From an uncultured Alphaproteobacteria bacterium (GTDB taxonomy: Bacteria > Pseudomonadota > Alphaproteobacteria > JALCBB01), in NCBI GenBank assembly GCA_958267355.1, contig OY279575.1, forward strand, positions 476,335-540,334: 64,000 nt of DNA. Direction: 5' to 3'. The translations under genes were made by a program, and so were the position numbers. The notes under the pieces were generated by a model, which worked only from the letters and a program-made list of their open reading frames with translations, searched no databases and was not told the DNA's origin. This document shows, piece after piece, positions 51,412 to 59,906 of the stretch (its first letter is position 1; every line of letters starts with the position of its first letter).

Positions 51412-54400
51412 TCAAGGATTGAGAATACCGTCCAAGATTTCGTCTAAAACGCTTTTGATGACTTCGTCGGCAACTTGGTCAATGCTTTCATCGGGAATTC
51501 GCAAAGTCGGAGAGTTTTCATATTCGTCGGAACCTGGTTCCGCTGTTGTGCCTGTGGCTTCTAGTTGTACTTTTGGTTTGTGTATGGGTCCAAGAAGGGT
51601 AATTTTGTACGCGGGTTCGGTTTGCTGTTCTTCAAAAATTTCTGCTTGTAGATCTAAGCTATTGTCAGAGAAATTCGCTGCGGTTCCGACAAAGGTAAGG
51701 CGGGCACGATTGTTTTGTATTTCTCCTTGGCGGACTTGGAAGGCAAGCCTGTCTAGCTGTCCTGATGCAGATAGGGTTGCATCGCGATCGGCAAAGCTGG
51801 CGAGTGAAAAGTTCAGTGCGTCAGAATAGGTTTTAAGACGCGGGAGTTTCTGCAGCTTATTCTGCAAAAGCAACGAAACCAAGCTGGCAATTTTTTCTTC
51901 TTCCTCGGGGATATACCGCACAGTCCCTGTGGTTTGCCAAGTGCCTGCCAAGCTTTGTGCTAAGGCATAGGCGGAAGTTGCATCGGCGTTAAATTCTCCT
52001 GTTGCTGAAATTGTGCCACGCACCCGCGTGAAATCAAAGTGCTTTTGCAAAAGTGGCTCTAGGGCTAATTCTTCTACCGCTAGATTGAAATCAACCAGAC
52101 TCCGTGTTGCTGAAGCAGGGTCAGGACGCAAAGTACCATCTGCTGAAATCACTGCATTTTGCCAAGCGAAGAAACTTTCCTGCAAAACAAATTTGCCATC
52201 TTCAAAGATAATCCGCCCCCGTGGCTTAGAAAATTTTTCCTTGCCAAGAATTAATGAGTCCAGCTCAAGGTCTAACATCAAAGACAAGTCTTCATTAAAA
52301 CGAAAGCCAAACGGACGACGCGAAAGATTCTGCACCCTACGAGCAAAGGGCACTTTCGCCACAGCAGGAGCTAATCCCCCTTCAGGGTCAGTAGAGTCAG
52401 TCGCACGGCGATTCATATCCAAACGCCCACCGCGAAGCCGTGCTTGCCAAGTGCGGGAATTGCCTTGCCCTGCGACTGCTTCCTGTCCTGCTTCTTGTCC
52501 TGTTTCCTGTACTGCTTCTTGTCCTGCTTCTTGCCATGAAACTTCGCCCTTGAACGGAAAGGTACCAATCCGCGCACTGACAATTTCAGCTGTGCCGTTT
52601 TTTAGCCCTCCCGTAAAGGCAAGATCGGAAGTTAAAACTCCGCGCAAAAAATGCACTTCTTTTCCGTCAAGCCAAGGGTCAGCCACAGGACGAATATCAG
52701 GCGCGTTGATTTCTCCGCGCAAGTTGAGTTGTGGCATTGCTACGCCACTCGTTGCGCCACCTGCTGTATTGCCCGCAAAAGCTACCGAGCCACTTGCTGA
52801 CACTTCCAAGCCATAGCTAAAAGTTGCCTTGCCCTTGAGAGCTAGACGATCCAAACCGCCTGATAGGGAGCTTTTAACACTGGCTCCGCGTAGGGCATTT
52901 GCCCGCCGTGCTGACAAGCCGACAACAGCGGCGGCACGGCGGAGCTGGTCTTCCTGTACCCGTGCTGAGACCAAGCCATCGGTGAGCGTCCAGCCGTAGG
53001 GCTGGGAGCCACCACGGGAGGCAAGAATTCCACTGGCAGAAATTTGCCAGCCTGAATAGCCAGTTGCTACGCGTTCTATCCGCCACTGCTGGGCGGACTT
53101 TCTGTCAGCCCGTAGTACCAAATCATCAAAGCGGTGCCTGTTGTAAAGCACACGGTCAGCACTCAGGAGCAAAGCCAAAGAAAGCGCGTTTGCTCCTTCT
53201 GGGCTTGCTTGTTGTCTCGGGCTTGGTTCCTGTCCGCTTGAGCTAAAAGTTTCTAGGATACGATTGACATCCAAACGCTGGGCTTTTACATCAGCCGCCA
53301 AGGTTCCGCCCCGCCAATCTAGATCTGCTGTAGCCTTGCTTCCAGCGGCTGATAGTTGCAAATCGCGTAGTTGAGCCGATAGTCCTCCACCTGCTTCACG
53401 GAAAAGCCGCACTGTCCCCTGTGCCTTGGCAGGGCTTGTAGCGGCTTGTCGTGGCGTACCAGAGCGATTCTGCAGGTCATCTAGTAGTTGGGGCAGGTCA
53501 CCCGATTCTAGGCTTGTAGAGCCGCTATAGAAGGGCTCTGGAGCGTTCTTATCGCCACTTGCCGTACCCGCCAAGCGATTCGGGCTAAATATGCCACTTG
53601 TCGTTAAGGTGCTATCGCCGGCGAGCCGTAGGCTTAGGCTTTGGACGAGCAGTTGGTTTCCTTGGTTGCGTAGGTTTGCGCGTATGTGGCGGGCAGGAAT
53701 GCCTCCATACGATAAAGCCTCGAGTGAAAATTTCACCGAGGCATCGAGACCTTTCAGGAGCTGATTTGTCTCTGTGTTGGGTGGCCCTGTGGCTTCTTGG
53801 CTTTGGCTGATTGGCGTATTTTTATCTGTGGCGAGATGTTTTGCGTAGGCGAGGAGTCCTTGCACTTCTTGGGTGCTCCAAGCCCCGCCTTGTATTTCAG
53901 AAGTTAGCACCAGCGTGGCATTTTCGCGTTGCCAGAGCAGTTCTGCGGAGCCTTCCAGCACGGGCGCGGAGTCTTCTTCGCTTTCGCCGAAGCCGAATGC
54001 TAGTTCGGTGATTCGCACGGTTGGAGTCTCACCCCAGACGGCTTCAACTTCGGCTTTTGTCCAGAAGCTAGACGGGACTGAATTGGTTTCTTTTCCTGAT
54101 AGGGGGACAAATTTTTCGCGTGCGTCTGTGCGTACGACGACTCGTGGGTTTCCGTCGCTCCACAGGAATCCGTTGTAGTGCAGGATTCTTGAATGGGCGC
54201 CTGTTTGGGTTCGTTGTGCGATCATTCCTTGGGTGATGAATCGGGTTTTGGTTTTGTCGTCGGGCGAGGCGACAAGGGAGTAATCAAATTCGTCTTCATC
54301 GTAGAGCACAGTTCCGTTGGCTTTGACGGAGCCGTAGCCGAGATCTAGAGTGGCGAGTCCGTTGGTGATTTGCCACTGTTTTTGCGTGTTGTTGACCAGA

Positions 54401-54942
54401 TCGTTGAATTGGATTTGTCCGTTGGCGATTTCTACGCCTTTGAGGGTAAGGGAGCCGATCCCGCCATCGGGTTCTCCGCCGATGGTGGAGCCTGTGCCTT
54501 TATGTTGTTTTTGTATGGCTTGAATGAACGGAGAGACATTGTATAGCTGGTCTTCAAAACGTTCTATGTTGAGCTGTGGATTGACGAGTCGCACATCAAC
54601 GTTGAGTTTTCCTGTGAGCAGTGGGATGAGGTCAAGGTATGCGTCTAGTTGTGGTACTTCTAGAATATTTTCGCTGGTTTTTTTGAACGACAGGGTAACG
54701 GCTCTTGGCGGAGTGTTCTTAATCACCCCTTGTTTCATGGTCAGGCGCGGACGGGGCAGGAAGACGAATTCTACATCGCCTTGGATTTGCAGTTGCAGGC
54801 CTGTGTGTTTGGCGAAGGCGCTGACGATATCGGGTTTGTAGGCGTTCCAGTCGGTGGTGCGGGGCAGGAAGTAGGCGGCGGCACCGAGGAGAAAAGCGAG
54901 TGCCATGACGACCATGGCGAGCAGTGCGAGTAGCTTGGACAT
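51412..54942 (-). CDS. AsmA-family protein
   Basis: AsmA-like proteins are large, inner-membrane anchored and thought to help lipid transport or outer-membrane assembly. The 1176-residue product has an N-terminal membrane anchor (LLALLAMVVMALAFLLGAAAYFLPRT, about 4-28), the AsmA start DWNAYKPDIVSAFAKHTGLQLQIQGDVEFVFLPRPRLTM, and a C-terminal AsmA-like region (FDFTRVRGTISATGEFNADATSAYALAQSLAG). An expanded GQEAVQETGQEAGQEAV stretch occurs near 52490-52545. The gene is followed by ssrA. A TATAAT lies ~250 nt upstream beyond a 34-bp repeat. Confidence 0.88.
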   Translation of the reverse strand: MSKLLALLAMVVMALAFLLGAAAYFLPRTTDWNAYKPDIVSAFAKHTGLQLQIQGDVEFVFLPRPRLTMKQGVIKNTPPRAVTLSFKKTSENILEVPQLDAYLDLIPLLTGKLNVDVRLVNPQLNIERFEDQLYNVSPFIQAIQKQHKGTGSTIGGEPDGGIGSLTLKGVEIANGQIQFNDLVNNTQKQWQITNGLATLDLGYGSVKANGTVLYDEDEFDYSLVASPDDKTKTRFITQGMIAQRTQTGAHSRILHYNGFLWSDGNPRVVVRTDAREKFVPLSGKETNSVPSSFWTKAEVEAVWGETPTVRITELAFGFGESEEDSAPVLEGSAELLWQRENATLVLTSEIQGGAWSTQEVQGLLAYAKHLATDKNTPISQSQEATGPPNTETNQLLKGLDASVKFSLEALSYGGIPARHIRANLRNQGNQLLVQSLSLRLAGDSTLTTSGIFSPNRLAGTASGDKNAPEPFYSGSTSLESGDLPQLLDDLQNRSGTPRQAATSPAKAQGTVRLFREAGGGLSAQLRDLQLSAAGSKATADLDWRGGTLAADVKAQRLDVNRILETFSSSGQEPSPRQQASPEGANALSLALLLSADRVLYNRHRFDDLVLRADRKSAQQWRIERVATGYSGWQISASGILASRGGSQPYGWTLTDGLVSARVQEDQLRRAAAVVGLSARRANALRGASVKSSLSGGLDRLALKGKATFSYGLEVSASGSVAFAGNTAGGATSGVAMPQLNLRGEINAPDIRPVADPWLDGKEVHFLRGVLTSDLAFTGGLKNGTAEIVSARIGTFPFKGEVSWQEAGQEAVQETGQEAGQEAVAGQGNSRTWQARLRGGRLDMNRRATDSTDPEGGLAPAVAKVPFARRVQNLSRRPFGFRFNEDLSLMLDLELDSLILGKEKFSKPRGRIIFEDGKFVLQESFFAWQNAVISADGTLRPDPASATRSLVDFNLAVEELALEPLLQKHFDFTRVRGTISATGEFNADATSAYALAQSLAGTWQTTGTVRYIPEEEEKIASLVSLLLQNKLQKLPRLKTYSDALNFSLASFADRDATLSASGQLDRLAFQVRQGEIQNNRARLTFVGTAANFSDNSLDLQAEIFEEQQTEPAYKITLLGPIHKPKVQLEATGTTAEPGSDEYENSPTLRIPDESIDQVADEVIKSVLDEILDGILNP

Positions 54943-54984
54943 TGGCGGGTCTTTGGCGGGCGTGGAATTACGCTGACTTTTACG

Positions 54985-55095
54985 CTGAGTTTTACGCGGG
55001 GGTTATTTAGGGGCTATTCGGAGTTTTACGCAAGGGTTATTTAGGGGTTATGCGAAGCTTTACGCAGGGGTTATCTAGGGGTTAGCGGTGGTTTA
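54985..55095. repeat. 34-bp tandem repeat in asmA leader
   Basis: Three copies of gttttacgcaagggttattt plus aggggttatgcgaa, then degenerate gtttacgcaggg pieces to about 55128. It lies between the asmA start (54942) and a TATAAT on the same strand. The theme 'ttatttagggg' recalls the 101-bp repeat at the window start, but the units are not the same. Confidence 0.88.
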
Positions 55096-55191
55096 CGCAG
55101 GGAGTCACGCAAGGTTTCACGCAGGGTTTGAAGGACAAGATTAAAGCCGCAAAATTGGCAGAGCAAAAAATGCTTTGTGCTTGATTCTGTG

Positions 55192-55197
55192 ATTATA
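55192..55197 (-). promoter_or_regulatory. Candidate -10 element for the AsmA gene
   Basis: Minus strand reads GCTATAATCACAG in an AT-rich stretch between two repeat blocks, about 250 nt upstream of the AsmA start. No convincing -35 box is present, so it is weak evidence. If used, the 34-bp repeat lies in the leader. Confidence 0.3.
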
Positions 55198-55360
55198 GCG
55201 AAATTATGATTTTCTTACCTAGAGCCTTACCCCTTGCTGCTTACCCCCTTTATCTCCTGTATCTCTCCTAATACCCTGTGCCTATCTCTCACTACCCCTT
55301 ACACCCCTTACCGCTTGCCCTGTATCCCTTTTACTCCTACCCCTTGCTCCTACCCCCTTG

Positions 55361-55526
55361 CCTTAAATCCCCTGTCTTAAATCCCTTGCCTTAAATCCTT
55401 TGCCTTAAATCCTTTGCCTTAAATCCTTTGCCTTAAATCCTTTGCCTTAAATCCCCTGCCTTAAATCCTTTGCCTTAAATCCTTTGCCTTAAATTCTTTG
55501 CCTTAAATCCTTTGCCTTAAATCCCT
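55361..55526. repeat. 14-bp tandem repeat, about 12 copies
   Basis: Unit ccttaaatcctttg with few changes (cccctg, cccttg). It is flanked on the left by irregular cccttac/tatccc sequence (55225-55360) and on the right by the terminator of the two small ORFs. No gene is seen between 54943 and 55630. Confidence 0.95.
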
Positions 55527-55533
55527 TCCCCTT

Positions 55534-55570
55534 AAAAGAAGACCGCGCCCCGGAGGAAAGGGGCGCGGTC
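55534..55570 (-). terminator. Strong Rho-independent terminator of the small ORF pair
   Basis: On the minus strand an 11-bp perfect stem GACCGCGCCCC/GGGGCGCGGTC with the 8-nt loop TTTCCTCC is followed by TTCTTTT. It lies about 60 nt behind the stop of the 54-codon ORF (55631) and is the best terminator in the window. Confidence 0.92.
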
Positions 55571-55630
55571 GGAATGTTACGCTGGCTCAAAGAGCGAGCG
55601 TAACGTAACGCTACTACTAGGGAGGAGGAA

Positions 55631-55795
55631 TCAGTAGCAGCGAAAGCGATTGACGAAAGGCTGAGCCATCACGCTGGCAAGGATCCAGCCTGAGTCCGCA
55701 CGATTGCACGGAGCCAGACCAAGATCTTGGCGCAGATGCGCGTTAAGCCGATCGGTGGTGGAATGATTGCTGGAGCGGAAGAATTTTCTACGCAT
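55631..55795 (-). CDS. Small hypothetical protein, 54 residues
   Basis: Starts MRRKFFRSSN and ends NRFRCY. AGGAG lies eight nucleotides before the ATG. The middle TTDRLNAHLRQDLGLAP resembles the LxDRxLxDIGL pattern of small DUF1127/YjiS proteins, but the match is weak. Two cysteines (30 and 53). It is basic, has no signal peptide, and is followed by a strong terminator, so it is probably expressed. The first member of the pair ends 83 nt upstream. Function unknown. Confidence 0.6.
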   Translation of the reverse strand: MRRKFFRSSNHSTTDRLNAHLRQDLGLAPCNRADSGWILASVMAQPFVNRFRCY

Positions 55796-55849
55796 GGTTC
55801 TAACTCCTGTTGGGTTTGGATGTGTTTTCTCGGTGGCGGCGGCGGTGCT

Positions 55850-55890
55850 GTCTTAGAGACTTGTCTTAGAGACTTGTCTTAGAGACGTGC
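55850..55890. repeat. 13-bp tandem repeat spanning the stop of the 57-residue ORF
   Basis: Three copies of gtcttagagactt (plus strand). On the minus strand each copy contains the CTCTAA of the last codon and stop of the upstream small ORF. As 13 is not a multiple of three, stops fall in successive frames. Confidence 0.88.
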
Positions 55891-56052
55891 GCCCGCTTTC
55901 TGCGTACCAGAGATGTGAGAGAAAGACCCGCTACGGACTGGCACATCGGAAACGACAGCCGAGTTGCGCAGGAATTTACGATAGACCGAAGTCTGGATCT
56001 CATCGCGTGAGTTCAGACTGGAGTCAAAGAAAGATTTCAAAGTTGTCATCAT
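55879..56052 (-). CDS. Small hypothetical protein, 57 residues
   Basis: Starts MMTTLKSFFDSSLNSRDEIQ and ends SHISGTQKAGARL. GGGAG lies eight nucleotides before the first ATG. No membrane segment, no signal peptide, no recognised domain. It forms a probable two-gene unit with the 54-residue ORF, sharing the terminator at 55534-55570. The stop codon lies in a 13-bp repeat. The existence of both ORFs rests on ribosome-binding sites, spacing and the terminator, not on homology. Confidence 0.55.
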   Translation of the reverse strand: MMTTLKSFFDSSLNSRDEIQTSVYRKFLRNSAVVSDVPVRSGSFSHISGTQKAGARL

Positions 56053-56424
56053 TTGCCTACTCCCTGTTCTTGTGGCTCTGGGTTCTTGTGGCTCTGGATG
56101 GAGTCTAAAAACCCTGCTGTTTAGAGCCGATTTGGTTTTTGTTGGTTTGTCTTGGAGGTGAATATAGGGTGAATCAATCGTGGCAGGAATGGGGCAAAAC
56201 GCAATTAGGAATGCATGAAACGCAATTCTGGTATGGTTTTAGAGTCCATCACAGATCTTTTTAGGGTGCTTTTCTGGAACAGTTTTAAAGCCTGTTTGAA
56301 AGCCTGTCTTTTTTTGTCATTTTTGTCTGGTGGCTTGTATCCTGTAGCATCTGTTTATTGTTCTTTGCCGTTGAGCTACTTATCTGTTACGCCTAAGCCC
56401 TGTTACGCCTAAGCCTTTGCCACG
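56053..56424. other. Spacer between divergent small ORFs and M24 peptidase
   Basis: 372 bp with no supported gene. It contains an AT-rich part near 56135-56185 that should hold the promoter of the small ORFs on the minus strand (CTATATTCACC), and cctgttacgcctaagcc duplications just before the peptidase start (56385-56415). No repeat array, hairpin or tRNA was seen. Confidence 0.5.
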
Positions 56425-58344
56425 ATGCTAGATACTTCCCTATACGCCGAGCGCATAGCCCAACTGCAGGAGCAGATGGCAGGGCAGGGCTATGCCGCCG
56501 TAGTCGTGCCACGGAGCGATGAACACCAAGGCGAATGGGTAGCGGAGTCGTCCGAGCGTTTGCGTTGGCTGACGGGTTTTGCTGGGTCAGCGGGCAGGGC
56601 TGTGGTTACAGTCCGAGCGGCGGCACTATTCTTAGACGGGCGTTATGCATCAGAAGCCAAATCTTCCTTGGCGAGTCCAGCCCTAGAAGTCCGCCATATG
56701 CAGGAAGAGCCGTTAAGTGCTTGGCTGGCGGTTCAGACCCAAGCCAACGGAATAGCCCCTCCAGCGGCTTCTACAAGCGTCACAGGGGCAAGTTTAGCGG
56801 GCTCTACGGGTGCTGATTCTGCGGGCTCAGATTCTACGGATACAGGCTTGCCGCTTTTGGGCTATGACCCGTGGCTCACCACGCGCACCCAAGCGCGGGC
56901 TTTGTCGCGTTTGGCGGCAAGGTATGGCTTGCAGGCGAGTCCGATGGAGGAAAATCCGATAGACCTGCTATGGCAGGACAAGCCCAGCCCGCCGAGTGGT
57001 TTGGTTAAGCTCCACCCGAGCGAGCTGGCGGGAGAGTCATCGGCGGACAAGCGCACCCGCCTAGCTATGGAGTTAACAAAACATAACAGCGAGTGGGCGA
57101 TTTTAACCTTGCCCGACTCGATTGCCTGGCTTTTCAACGCTCGCGGACAAGACTTAGCGCATGTGCCTGTGGCTTTGTCGTTTGCGGCACTCCACGCCAG
57201 CGGAGCCGCAACTTGGTTTGTCGATTCAGACCGCCTAGAAGCTCCCCTGAAGGAAACCCTAACCCAGCAGGAGCCGCAAGTTGTTTTGGCTGCACCATCT
57301 GACTTTTCTGGTTTCCTAGCCAGCTTGGGCGGACAAACTGTCAGCCTAGACCCTGACACGGCTCCTGAAGCTTGCTTTGCGCTTGCCGCAGGCGGCGGAG
57401 CGCAAATCATCGAGTCGCCTGACCCGTGCTTACTGCCGAAGGCTTGTAAGAATGAAATTGAGCTATCGGGCACGCGTTTGGCGCACTTGCACGATGGAGT
57501 CGCTCTGGTTCGTTTCTTGGCGTGGTTGGAAGCTGCGTTTGCCAAGTCCGAGCCGTTAACCGAGGCGAGTCTATCGGCACGGCTTGGTGCGTTACGGGCG
57601 CAGAATCCAGCTTATTGTGGAGCGTCATTTGAAACCATTTCGGGTTCGGGAATCCACGCTGCGATGATGCACTATCGTGTTGCTCCTGAAACGGACAGGG
57701 CTTTATCCTTGGGCGAGCCGTATCTGGTGGATTCGGGCGGACAATATAGCTCCACAATCAACGGACAGCCCTGTGTAGGGACAACAGATGTAACCCGCAC
57801 GGTTTGCTATGGAAATCCACCTGCGGGCTTCTGTCGGGCTTTTACGCTTGTTCTCAAGGGGCATATTGCCTTGGCGACAGCCCGTTGGAAGGAGGGATTA
57901 ACAGGCGACAGGCTAGATCCCTTAGCCCGTCAATTTCTGTGGCGTGAGGGATTGGACTACGACCACGGAACAGGCCATGGGGTGGGGGTATATTTGGCGG
58001 TCCACGAAGGCCCGCAACGGATATCGTCGGCGGCGAATGCAGTGGCTTTGCGGGCGGGAATGATTGTTTCTAACGAGCCGGGTTTTTACCGTGACGGACA
58101 CTGGGGCATACGCATAGAGAATTTGGTAGCGGTGCGGGGTGCTGGTGAAGGAATTTTAGAATTTGAAAACTTAACCCTTGCGCCGATTCAGCGGAGCTTA
58201 ATTGAAAAGTCGCTGCTTACGGAATTTGAGCTGGAGTGGTTAAACGATTATCACGGGCAGATCCGCCGTGCAGTGGGAGCTCTTTTAGGCGATGATGAGT
58301 CACAAGTGAAAGATTGGTTAGAGCAAGCGACTCAACCCCTCTAA
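56425..58344 (+). CDS. M24-family Xaa-Pro aminopeptidase
   Basis: A metallopeptidase that removes N-terminal residues before proline. The N-terminal creatinase domains begin LYAERIAQLQEQMAGQGYAAVVVPRSDEHQGEW. The C-terminal pita-bread domain has the metal ligands: Asp in YLVDSGGQY, Asp in GTTDVTRTV, His in DHGTGHGVGVYLAVHEGP, Glu in SNEPGFYRDGHWG and Glu in IRIENLVAV. A Ser/Thr/Gly/Ala-rich insertion (about 56765-56845, SLAGSTGADSAGSDSTDTG) separates the early domains, making 639 residues against about 590-600. Confidence 0.92.
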   Translation: MLDTSLYAERIAQLQEQMAGQGYAAVVVPRSDEHQGEWVAESSERLRWLTGFAGSAGRAVVTVRAAALFLDGRYASEAKSSLASPALEVRHMQEEPLSAWLAVQTQANGIAPPAASTSVTGASLAGSTGADSAGSDSTDTGLPLLGYDPWLTTRTQARALSRLAARYGLQASPMEENPIDLLWQDKPSPPSGLVKLHPSELAGESSADKRTRLAMELTKHNSEWAILTLPDSIAWLFNARGQDLAHVPVALSFAALHASGAATWFVDSDRLEAPLKETLTQQEPQVVLAAPSDFSGFLASLGGQTVSLDPDTAPEACFALAAGGGAQIIESPDPCLLPKACKNEIELSGTRLAHLHDGVALVRFLAWLEAAFAKSEPLTEASLSARLGALRAQNPAYCGASFETISGSGIHAAMMHYRVAPETDRALSLGEPYLVDSGGQYSSTINGQPCVGTTDVTRTVCYGNPPAGFCRAFTLVLKGHIALATARWKEGLTGDRLDPLARQFLWREGLDYDHGTGHGVGVYLAVHEGPQRISSAANAVALRAGMIVSNEPGFYRDGHWGIRIENLVAVRGAGEGILEFENLTLAPIQRSLIEKSLLTEFELEWLNDYHGQIRRAVGALLGDDESQVKDWLEQATQPL

Positions 58345-58359
58345 CCCGATGGCAGGCTT

Positions 58360-58535
58360 ACCCCGTACCCCGTATCCCTTATCCCTTATCCCGTATCCAT
58401 TAGCCTTATCCCCATTAGCCTTACCCCGTATCCTTTAGCCTTATCCCCCTTACCCCTTACCCTTTAGCCTTATCCCCTTTAGCCTTACCCCTTACCCTTT
58501 AGCCTTATCCTTTAGCCTTATCCTTTAGCCTTGTC
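58360..58535. repeat. Irregular cttatccc/cctttagc repeats after the peptidase gene
   Basis: Short themes ccttatccc, ccttaccccgtatcc and ctttagccttatcc repeat without a fixed period between the peptidase stop and the end of the convergent LysE gene, which it enters by ten bases. No terminator hairpin was seen. Confidence 0.8.
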
Positions 58536-59190
58536 CTAGCCACTTCAAGATTGGCTCAATCCATAGGAACAGCACGATAAGACTCAGTGCGCCACCCATC
58601 ACGCCGTAGAAAATCCGTGCGCGTTTTGGTTCGCGTAGCCAGCCCCGCAGGCTGACTCCGAAGAGCGTCCAGCTGAAGGTACCAGCGAGTGCTATGGGCG
58701 TGCCAAGCAGAGCAATCACCAAGGCTTCGGAAGTCACCGTCGTCGGGTTTCCTGACCCACAGGAGACGATGATAAAGGTATGCACTGCCCAGGCTTTTGA
58801 ATTGACCCACTGGAACAGCAAAGCCCGCCAAAAGCCGAAGGGAATGGGAAAGCTGGAGTCTTCTTCCTCGCTGGTTGGAGCAGTCGCAATCTTGTAGGCG
58901 AGCCACAGCAGGATAGCCGAAAAGATAAAGCGCAAGATCAGCAGTATCGGCGGAAAGAAATCAGCGGCGGTATCTAGCACCAAGCCGAGTCCGATAACCA
59001 GCAGGAATACGCCGACAAGAATTCCCCAGATGTGGGGCAGGGTGCGGCGTAGACCAATGCGCACACCTGATACCATCAGCATCAAGTTATTCGGCCCTGG
59101 AGTTATATTGGCGACAATAAATATGACCAGAGCGGCTGAAATCGCTATGGCGGAAGCAGCTTGGTTAATTTGGTTTAGAAGTTCCATCAC
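58525..59190 (-). CDS. LysE/RhtB-family amino acid exporter (copy 2)
   Basis: Six hydrophobic segments and the family start FIVANITPGPNNLMLMVSGVRIGLRRTLPHIWGILVGV. Then AYKIATAPTSEEEDSSFPIPFGFWRALLFQWVNSKAWAV, typical of LysE transporters (QWVNPKAW-like). Substrate unknown. It overlaps the upstream paralogue by four nucleotides; the two align along their length (PFGFWRALLFQ / PFGFWRAFLFQ) and come from a tandem duplication. The final codons LGQG lie in the repeat block 58360-58535. Confidence 0.9.
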   Translation of the reverse strand: MMELLNQINQAASAIAISAALVIFIVANITPGPNNLMLMVSGVRIGLRRTLPHIWGILVGVFLLVIGLGLVLDTAADFFPPILLILRFIFSAILLWLAYKIATAPTSEEEDSSFPIPFGFWRALLFQWVNSKAWAVHTFIIVSCGSGNPTTVTSEALVIALLGTPIALAGTFSWTLFGVSLRGWLREPKRARIFYGVMGGALSLIVLFLWIEPILKWLGQG

Positions 59191-59858
59191 GAGCCACTAT
59201 AGGCTTGCCAGAGCCTAGACAAGTCTTCCGTATAGCCTAAGACCAAGGCGACGACCAGCAGAACTGCCATCAGGCGATAGAAAGCCCGTGCGCGTTTTGG
59301 CTCACTTAACCACGAACGCAGAGCCATACCGAAGCTTGTCCAGAGTGTGCAAGAAATCAGCGACAGCGGAAAGCAGCTCACGGCGATAATCACACTTTCA
59401 AAGGCAAGCGTATCGTGTCGCCCTGAACCATAGTTGGTGATAATTACTCCGACAATTGACCAAGCCTTCGGATTAATTGCCTGAAACAGAAACGCCCGCC
59501 AAAAGCCAAACGGAATCGGAAATGTTGGATCCGCTTCTGCCTTAGCCTTCACATCTACGGTGGCGATTTTATAGGCCAGCCACAACAGGAAGGCACTAAA
59601 GGCGAGTTGTAGAATCCGATAGCTCCACGGAAAGACCTGAAACAGCTCGCCGAAAAATATTCCCTGTACGGTTATCAGTGCAACCATTCCTGCGGCGATA
59701 CCGAAGCCGTGGGGTATGGTGCGGCGAAAGCCAATCCTTTGCCCTGAGAGCAACAGCATTGCGTTATTCGGACCTGGGGTAAAAACCCCAACAAAATACA
59801 CAACGAAAATGACAGGCAAAGAAATTGCTGACAAAGAAACCAGCAAGTGGTTAAACAT
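59187..59858 (-). CDS. LysE/RhtB-family amino acid exporter (copy 1)
   Basis: Paralogue of the downstream gene: FVVYFVGVFTPGPNNAMLLLSGQRIGFRRTIPHGFGIAAGM, then YKIATVDVKAKAEADPTFPIPFGFWRAFLFQAINPKAWSIVGV. Six membrane segments. It differs from its copy by the central loop. Exported substrate unknown. It is read from the same strand as uvrD, whose start is further upstream; the uvrD stop is 48 nt before this start. Confidence 0.9.
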   Translation of the reverse strand: MFNHLLVSLSAISLPVIFVVYFVGVFTPGPNNAMLLLSGQRIGFRRTIPHGFGIAAGMVALITVQGIFFGELFQVFPWSYRILQLAFSAFLLWLAYKIATVDVKAKAEADPTFPIPFGFWRAFLFQAINPKAWSIVGVIITNYGSGRHDTLAFESVIIAVSCFPLSLISCTLWTSFGMALRSWLSEPKRARAFYRLMAVLLVVALVLGYTEDLSRLWQAYSGS

Positions 59859-59906
59859 TGTTTCTGTCCTTATGTCTTTGTAAAGCTGAGTCCAACTTCT
59901 AGCCGT

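Noticed and set aside
56215..56412. 65-codon ORF before the M24 peptidase gene
   Set aside because: No Shine-Dalgarno, no family features, a Cys/Leu-rich composition typical of chance reading, and its end is built from small direct repeats.
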